DNA of 33,617 nucleotides, taken from assembly GCA_018896765.1 (NCBI GenBank), contig JAHILZ010000073.1:1-33617 (forward strand), written 5' to 3'. Source of the DNA: Patescibacteria group bacterium (GTDB lineage Bacteria > Patescibacteriota > Minisyncoccia > JAHIHE01). The notes under the pieces were generated by a model. That model saw only the letters and a program-made list of their open reading frames with translations. It was not told the origin of the DNA and ran no database searches. Below, in pieces: positions 29,555-33,617 of the stretch. A program made the position numbers and the translations under genes. Position 1 is the stretch's first letter. Every line of letters starts with the position of its first letter.

Positions 29555-30001
29555 ATGAGCAGAGTTAATCCTAGAGCGGTTGATTCTAAAGATAAAATGA
29601 AATATTTAGACCTTCTTTGGACTTCAATCGCGCAACTGGAAACAAGAGATGAAACAAAACAGTTTTTTAAAGATCTTTTGAGCGAAAGCGAGGCGATAAT
29701 GTTGGCGAGGAGGATTGAGGTTGCTAAGCGGTTATTGGACGGAGAATCTTATGAAAAGATTGTGGCAGATTTGCATGTTGGAATGGAAACTGTCAGCAAG
29801 GTGCAAAGATGGCTTGTTTCCGGTTTTGGCGGCTATAAAAAAGCGGTTAGCGGTTTTAAAAAAGAAGTAGATCGGCGAGTTAGCAAAACAAAATCGATTG
29901 ATAAAAAAGATCCATATAGTTTCGGTTGGATTAAACAAAAATACCCGTTACAGTTTTTGTTGTTTAATTTACTTTCCGATAATAAGAAATCAAAAAGATA
30001 A
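29555..30001 (+). CDS. TrpR-like (YerC-type) transcriptional repressor
   Basis: This 148-aa protein has the TrpR-superfamily helix bundle with HTH at residues about 33-95: TRDETKQFFKDLLSESEA, RRIEVAKRLLDGESYEKIV, and the recognition part VGMETVSKVQRWLVSG followed by FGGYKKAV. TrpR and YerC-like proteins are about 100 aa; this one has an extra basic tail of about 45 residues ending NLLSDNKKSKR. TrpR binds operators with CTAG cores. Here CTAG-centred palindromes lie upstream of this gene and between it and the NUDIX gene, so autoregulation and control of the NUDIX gene are likely (inference). No tryptophan biosynthesis gene is near, so the ligand is unknown. It sits directly behind the broken S66 start. 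Confidence 0.88.
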   Translation: MSRVNPRAVDSKDKMKYLDLLWTSIAQLETRDETKQFFKDLLSESEAIMLARRIEVAKRLLDGESYEKIVADLHVGMETVSKVQRWLVSGFGGYKKAVSGFKKEVDRRVSKTKSIDKKDPYSFGWIKQKYPLQFLLFNLLSDNKKSKR

Positions 30002-30017
30002 TCAATATGGCAGTATT

Positions 30018-30059
30018 AGTAACATACTATCAAACTCTAGAGTATGATAGTATGTTACT
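30018..30059. promoter_or_regulatory. 42-bp palindrome centred on CTAG, likely TrpR-like operator
   Basis: The left arm AGTAACATACTATCAAACT (30018-30036) and the right arm (30041-30059) are complementary at 18 of 19 positions, around CTAG (30037-30040). The inner words match the site at 29484-29503. It lies in the 94-bp gap before the NUDIX ATG. Confidence 0.75.
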
Positions 30060-30095
30060 ATCATGTTGTGATATAACCTTAAAAGATAAAAATCT

Positions 30096-30644
30096 ATGGC
30101 GGGAAAAATCAAAAAAAGATGGAAAAAAATATCTTCTGAAGTTGATTTCGAGCGAACGCACTTGAAATTAATAAAAGAAAAATTTATTTTGCCAAATGGC
30201 GAAACTAAAGATTTTCATAAATTAAAAAAAGACGATTTTGTCGTCATAATTCCTAAAGATAAAGAATTTATTTATTTGATAAATTCTTTTCGCTGGGCAA
30301 TCGAGAAAGAATCCTTGGAACTATCAGCCGGTTTTATTGAAAAAGGAGAAAGTTTGTTAACCGCGGCTAAACGGGAGTTAAAAGAAGAAACCGGAATTAC
30401 CGCTAAAAAGTTTACTTATTTGGGGTGGTATTATGTATGGATCGGAATGTCGGATATAAAAGGGCATACTTTTTTGGCTGAAGATCTGGTTTTTGGCCGG
30501 CAAAATTTGGAAAACGAGGAGTTTGGAATGAAAGTTAAAAAAATTAAATTATCGGAGTTAAATGATTTCGTCAGAAAAGGTAGAATTAAAAATGGTACAA
30601 TTTTAAATTCGTTATATTTATATTCGTTGCGTAAAAAAGATTAA
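30096..30644 (+). CDS. NUDIX hydrolase under the TrpR-like operator
   Basis: This 182-aa protein has a perfect Nudix box, GFIEKGESLLTAAKREL then KEETGI (about residues 86-108): all of the G, E, REL, EE and G positions are present. The segment before it, NSFRWAIEKESLELSAG, matches the ADP-ribose pyrophosphatase group, where R-x(n)-E-x-P/S-A-G leads into the box. It probably hydrolyses ADP-ribose or a related nucleoside diphosphate sugar. The gene follows the TrpR-like repressor and its CTAG palindrome, so it is the likely regulated target. It converges with the elp3 gene, the two stops being only 5 bp apart. Confidence 0.88.
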   Translation: MAGKIKKRWKKISSEVDFERTHLKLIKEKFILPNGETKDFHKLKKDDFVVIIPKDKEFIYLINSFRWAIEKESLELSAGFIEKGESLLTAAKRELKEETGITAKKFTYLGWYYVWIGMSDIKGHTFLAEDLVFGRQNLENEEFGMKVKKIKLSELNDFVRKGRIKNGTILNSLYLYSLRKKD

Positions 30645-30649
30645 ACGCA

Positions 30650-32302
30650 TTATAAATTTTTTACCATATATTCATTTTTTAGTCTATATCCCAGTTTTCG
30701 ATAATAATCGCGCACTCCGACGCCGGAGATGACCGTGATTTTTTTAGCGCCAAATTCTTCGCGGCTAATTCGCTCGGCTTCGGCGATCAATTGTTTGCCA
30801 AGCCCGATATGCTGGGCGTTTTTTTTGCCTTTTTGGGCGATGGGCACAAGCTGGCCATAAGTATGCGCTTCGCGGATGATCGCGGCGTTTTGCAAGGCGC
30901 CAATAAAATGTTTTTTATGCGTGAAAAATTCTGATGGAATTCTAAGTCTTAAAAGCGCATAAAGCTTATCGTTTTTTACATTCTCAAGTGACAAAAATAT
31001 CTCTTTACCCCCTGATGCATTATAATTCCGTCTGATTAGCTCTAAACTTTTCACTTTTAACTTTTCACTTTTAACTTTTCCGATCTCGCGGCAACGGATG
31101 CATCGGCAACGCACCAAGTTTTCGCGAGTTTTTTGTTCAATAATTTGGCGAAGGTTGGAAATCTTGCTTCCGGCGACAATGCTTTGGGCGGGAATATCGC
31201 GGATTAGCCGCATAATTCGAACGTATGGCGGAATGCTTTTTTTGATATCAATTAAAAGATCGAGAAGTTGTTTGTCGGAACAGGGCTTGTATTTGCCGCG
31301 TTTCCACCATTGGTAAAGTTCGGAATTTTTTACCACTACGGTCGGATAGATTTTTAAAATATCCGGCTGGAAGTTTTCGTTGCTGAAAAGCTCTCGGAAC
31401 ATTTTTTTATCGCGGTAGATGCTTGAGCCGGGAAGATTCGGCATCATATGATAATTTATTTTAAATCCGGCATCTTTCAGAAGCCGCGTTGCCTCAATGG
31501 TTTGCGAAATATTGTGTCCGCGCTTGTTTATTTTAAGTACGTCATCGTAAATGTTTTGTACGCCTAATTCAACTCGAGTAACGCCAAGTTCGCGCAGTTT
31601 TAAAATTTCTTTTTCGCTGATATAATCCGGCCGTGTTTCAATAGTAATGCCGACAATCCTATGTTTCGCTTTCTCGTTTATTCTTTTAACTTGTTTAAGC
31701 GTTTCTGATTTATGATTTCGTACTTGTTTCGTATTTCGTATTTCGTATTTCGTATTTATGTTAAAGTTATTTGCCGCTTGAAAGCATCTTTTAATAAATT
31801 CGTATCTGTATTTATCCGGTATTGAACCGAATGTTCCGCCGATAATAATTAATTCTACTTTGTCCGTTGGGTGGCCGGAAGCTTCAAGTCCTTCAATGCG
31901 CGTTTGAACTTGCCGGTACGGATCAAAATCGCTGGCAATAGCGCGCATTACAGCCGGTTCGTTGGAAAGGTAGCTTTTCGGCATTCCTTTTTCCGTAGGG
32001 CAATAAAGGCAATGGCCCGGACAGCCGAAGTTTTTTGTCAGCACCGCTACTACCGCTACGCCGGATTGAGAGCGCACCTTTCGCACGCGGAGAAGATTTT
32101 TTATTTCTTCTTGGCGCTTTGGAGAGAGTTTAAGCGCGCCGCTTTTTATCATTGAATTATACTCTTTAAGGAGTATAATATTTGTAGGAGTCTTTAGGTG
32201 TTTTTTGCCGAATTTTCTTTTTAAAGCAGAAATAGCATCAGGGGTGCTAGTTTTTTGCTTAATTATTTGTTTAATGATTTGTTTATCGATAGTATTGATC
32301 AT
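30650..32302 (-). CDS. elp3: Elp3-like radical SAM/GNAT tRNA U34-modifying enzyme
   Basis: This 550-aa protein has the Elp3 layout: a helical N terminus with LRVRKVRSQSGVAVV, the radical-SAM cluster motif CPGHCLYCP (C-x3-C-x2-C, about residue 94 onward), GMPKSYLSNEPAVMRA, GGTFGS, VGITIETRPDYI, ELGVQNIYD, then HHMMPNLPGS-type YHMMPNLPGSSIYRD, the Cys-rich RCRCIRCREIG, and a C-terminal GNAT domain (about 440-550, with GLGKQLIAEAERISREEFGA and VRDYYRKLGY). Elp3 uses acetyl-CoA to add carboxymethyl to wobble uridine, giving cm5U34. Two in-frame low-complexity inserts, NTKYEIRNTKQVRNHKSE and KVKSEKLKVKS, match the intergenic word-repeat style. A Trm9-like methyltransferase lies divergently upstream. 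Confidence 0.93.
   Translation of the reverse strand: MINTIDKQIIKQIIKQKTSTPDAISALKRKFGKKHLKTPTNIILLKEYNSMIKSGALKLSPKRQEEIKNLLRVRKVRSQSGVAVVAVLTKNFGCPGHCLYCPTEKGMPKSYLSNEPAVMRAIASDFDPYRQVQTRIEGLEASGHPTDKVELIIIGGTFGSIPDKYRYEFIKRCFQAANNFNINTKYEIRNTKQVRNHKSETLKQVKRINEKAKHRIVGITIETRPDYISEKEILKLRELGVTRVELGVQNIYDDVLKINKRGHNISQTIEATRLLKDAGFKINYHMMPNLPGSSIYRDKKMFRELFSNENFQPDILKIYPTVVVKNSELYQWWKRGKYKPCSDKQLLDLLIDIKKSIPPYVRIMRLIRDIPAQSIVAGSKISNLRQIIEQKTRENLVRCRCIRCREIGKVKSEKLKVKSLELIRRNYNASGGKEIFLSLENVKNDKLYALLRLRIPSEFFTHKKHFIGALQNAAIIREAHTYGQLVPIAQKGKKNAQHIGLGKQLIAEAERISREEFGAKKITVISGVGVRDYYRKLGYRLKNEYMVKNL
31043..31080. repeat. Word repeat inside elp3 (AACTTTTCAC type)
   Basis: The plus strand reads AACTTTTCACTTTTAACTTT, repeated, and is translated on the minus strand as KVKSEKLKVKS. 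It sits between the CRCIRC block and the RRNYNASGG block, where related enzymes have a shorter link. The length keeps the frame. Confidence 0.65.
31715..31758. repeat. Word repeat inside elp3 (TTTCGTATTTCGTA type)
   Basis: TTTCGTATTTCGTATTTCGT tandem words are translated on the minus strand as NTKYEIRNTKQVRN. It lies just before the VGITIETRPD block. The style is the same as the intergenic word repeats; the insertion is in frame. Confidence 0.7.
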
Positions 32303-32324
32303 TGAATTTAAATATGCAGTTTTT

Positions 32325-32435
32325 TAAGTCTAAAGTCTAAATTTTAAAGGCTAAATCAATTTCTAAATTAATAAATTTTTAATTTAATCATTTAGGATTT
32401 CATTTTAAATTTAAAATTTCAAATTTAGCCTTAAC
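32325..32435. repeat. Word repeat with ATTTAGGATTTCATT core between elp3 and the Trm9-like gene
   Basis: The central part at about 32365-32413 is nearly identical to 27545-27594. Left words AGTCTAAAGTCTAAATTTTA face right words TTTAAATTTAAAATTTCAAA. It occupies the divergent promoter gap, so it probably lies in the leader of one or both genes. Confidence 0.75.
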
Positions 32436-32468
32436 AGAATCGGTTTAATATAATTTATTTGATTTTCT

Positions 32469-33224
32469 ATGAATGCTTCTTATGCAAAATTTCTTATGAA
32501 CAAGATTAGGAATGATTACGACGAAATCGCCGAAGAGTTTTCCGCTACCCGCAAAACTATGTGGCCGGAATTGGCGGATTTGGACAAATACGCGAAAGAA
32601 GGCGGCAGAGTGCTTGATATCGGCTGCGGAAACGGCAAGCTTTTCGGATTTTTGGCGGAAAAAAGAAAAAAATTTTCATATAGCGGCTTGGATGTTTCGG
32701 AAAAATTGATTAGTATTGCCAAGGAATTTTACTTGGAAACCGAGTTTCCAAGCGGAGAATTTAGGGTGTTTGACGGAATAAATATTCCTTATTCTGATAA
32801 TAGTTTTGATGCAGTTTATTGCTTGGCGACTTTGCCTCATCTTCCCGGGCGCGAAATGCAGGTAAAATTTTTGGAGAATATCAGGAAGGCGGCTAAACCC
32901 GGGGCGAAATTGATTATAACTTGCTGGAATCTTTGGCAGTTTAAGTTTATATCATTTCAGCTAAAAATGATAGTTAATTTTATCATAGATAAGATTTTAG
33001 GCAATGGCAAATATGATTGGGGCGATTTTTATATTCCTTGGAAAAAACGCGGAGTCGCGCCGATTTATCGCTATTATCACGCCTTTACACTTTCCGAATT
33101 AAATAGTATTCTTAAAAAAGCCGGATGGGAAGCGGAGGAGATCGGCTATAAAAAGAGGGGAGAGAAGAAAAAGTTTAATTTGTTTGCGGCGGCGAGAAAA
33201 CCAATGGCGCCGAAACATTTATAA
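32469..33224 (+). CDS. Trm9-like SAM methyltransferase
   Basis: This 251-aa protein contains DYDEIAEEFSATRKTMWPEL (about residues 16-35), close to the Trm9/ALKBH8 signature 'YD-IA-FS-TR---WP', then LDIGCGNGKLFGFL (SAM motif I), YSGLDVSEKLI (motif II acid), SFDAVYCLATLPHL (motif IV) and PGAKLIITCWN (motif VI). The C-terminal half has IPWKKRGVAPIYRYYHAFT and a lysine-rich tail. Trm9 methylates cm5U34 to mcm5U34 in tRNA, directly after Elp3. The gene is divergent from elp3, with 166 bp between the starts. The tRNA role is inferred from this pairing and the signature; it could also be a generic methyltransferase. Confidence 0.8.
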   Translation: MNASYAKFLMNKIRNDYDEIAEEFSATRKTMWPELADLDKYAKEGGRVLDIGCGNGKLFGFLAEKRKKFSYSGLDVSEKLISIAKEFYLETEFPSGEFRVFDGINIPYSDNSFDAVYCLATLPHLPGREMQVKFLENIRKAAKPGAKLIITCWNLWQFKFISFQLKMIVNFIIDKILGNGKYDWGDFYIPWKKRGVAPIYRYYHAFTLSELNSILKKAGWEAEEIGYKKRGEKKKFNLFAAARKPMAPKHL

Positions 33225-33260
33225 CGGAAAATCTATAGAAATAGTTATATATAAAATACC

Positions 33261-33289
33261 AAAAAATCCTTTAAAATAAAGGTTTTTTT
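33261..33289 (+). terminator. Terminator of the Trm9-like gene
   Basis: CCTTT and AAAGG (33268-33272 with 33278-33282), extended by A and T tracts on both sides, form a hairpin followed by seven T residues. Confidence 0.8.
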
Positions 33290-33431
33290 GTTTTTCATTA
33301 GACCGACTTAATCAATTACTGAAAAAAGTGGATATTTTGGCTAATTTAAGAGGAAAAACGACCATAAAATATAAAATTATACACCTAAAGTGTTGCTCTG
33401 GGGTTTGAATTCGGGACTCAATTCGAGATAC

Positions 33432-33459
33432 TTGACAAATTCTATAGATGTGCTATACT
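33432..33459 (+). promoter_or_regulatory. Promoter of the terminal small transcript
   Basis: TTGACA at 33432-33437, a 16-bp spacer, TATACT at 33454-33459. The predicted start near 33466 is 2 bp before an ATG. From 33290 to 33431 I see no gene. Confidence 0.8.
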
Positions 33460-33465
33460 GGGTAG

Positions 33466-33566
33466 TCATGATGAAGGGCACCGACAAGGGTCATTCCGAA
33501 CACTTCGTTTTTTTAAATTAAGCTAAAGATTATTTTCTCTTCTCAACATTTCGATGTTGTTTTTTT
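33466..33566 (+). ncRNA. Predicted ~100-nt transcript: small RNA or leader with 17-codon ORF
   Basis: The unit runs from the promoter at 33432-33459 to the UUCG hairpin terminator at 33544-33566. It contains a tiny frame, ATG 33468 to TAA 33521, with the peptide MMKGTDKGHSEHFVFLN, which would start almost at the 5' end of the RNA. It may be a free-standing small RNA, or an attenuated leader of a gene beyond the window edge. I do not recognise a known RNA family. Confidence 0.5.
33544..33566 (+). terminator. UUCG-tetraloop terminator
   Basis: CAACAT and ATGTTG pair around the stable loop TTCG, followed by seven T residues (33560-33566). It ends the small transcript at the right edge. Confidence 0.9.
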
Positions 33567-33617
33567 GTATTTATTTTTCTTTTCCTATGCTCCAATAATT
33601 TTTCCATTGGCGTTTTA

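Overview
The window looks like part of a chromosome from a small-genome, AT-rich bacterium of the Candidate Phyla Radiation (Patescibacteria), most likely Parcubacteria-like. This is inferred from gene content, not from a marker tree. The signs are AAA- and AAT-heavy codon use, compact single-gene transcription units mostly without Shine-Dalgarno sequences, an archaeal-type AMP-to-RuBisCO pathway next to bacterial housekeeping genes (obg, typA, serS, dus), a bacterial Elp3, an EndoQ-type nuclease, and several short proteins I cannot assign. Every gene that looks intact ends in TAA or TAG; none ends in TGA.

Layout. 1-5150: a double zinc-ribbon protein; a minus-strand block (half-size MFS protein, aminoglycoside-adenylyltransferase-like protein) framed by two copies of a 161-bp gene-end fragment; a 59-aa membrane protein; a methyltransferase interrupted by TGA; tRNA-Ser(GGA) with a duplicated 5' end; and an RRM/RGG RNA-binding protein behind a consensus promoter and a long folded leader. 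5390-13760: a NUDIX hydrolase, a geranylgeranyl-reductase-like flavoprotein, an unknown protein, and the AMP pathway: ribose-1,5-bisphosphate isomerase, RuBisCO and AMP phosphorylase. An AbiE-like toxin-antitoxin pair sits between isomerase and RuBisCO and is flanked by a duplicated, broken RuBisCO 5' end. 13780-23530: a large inverted repeat, a FAM173-like methyltransferase, dihydrouridine synthase, a 1515-aa secreted beta-helix/metallophosphoesterase, Obg, a ferredoxin and TypA. 23780-28990: an unknown 149-aa protein, a DUF4143-type ATPase inserted behind a broken 5' copy of serS, intact serS and EndoQ. 28998-33617: tRNA-Arg(CCG), a small Cys-rich protein, a broken LD-carboxypeptidase start, a TrpR-like repressor plus NUDIX gene sharing CTAG-centred palindromes, Elp3 divergent from a Trm9-like methyltransferase, and an apparent small-RNA unit at the end.

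How the genes work together. AMP phosphorylase makes ribose-1,5-bisphosphate from AMP, the isomerase converts it to ribulose-1,5-bisphosphate, and RuBisCO with CO2 gives two 3-phosphoglycerates, so nucleotide sugars feed glycolysis. Elp3 and the Trm9-like enzyme could act in sequence on tRNA wobble uridine. Two themes run through the window. First, accessory genes have been added at gene starts, leaving a truncated 5' copy upstream with the new genes' own promoter a few bases later (RuBisCO, serS and an LD-carboxypeptidase fragment; a tRNA-Ser version has no genes). Second, an intergenic 'word-repeat' family has arms that differ in sequence between copies yet remain complementary within each copy, and similar words also appear in frame inside elp3.
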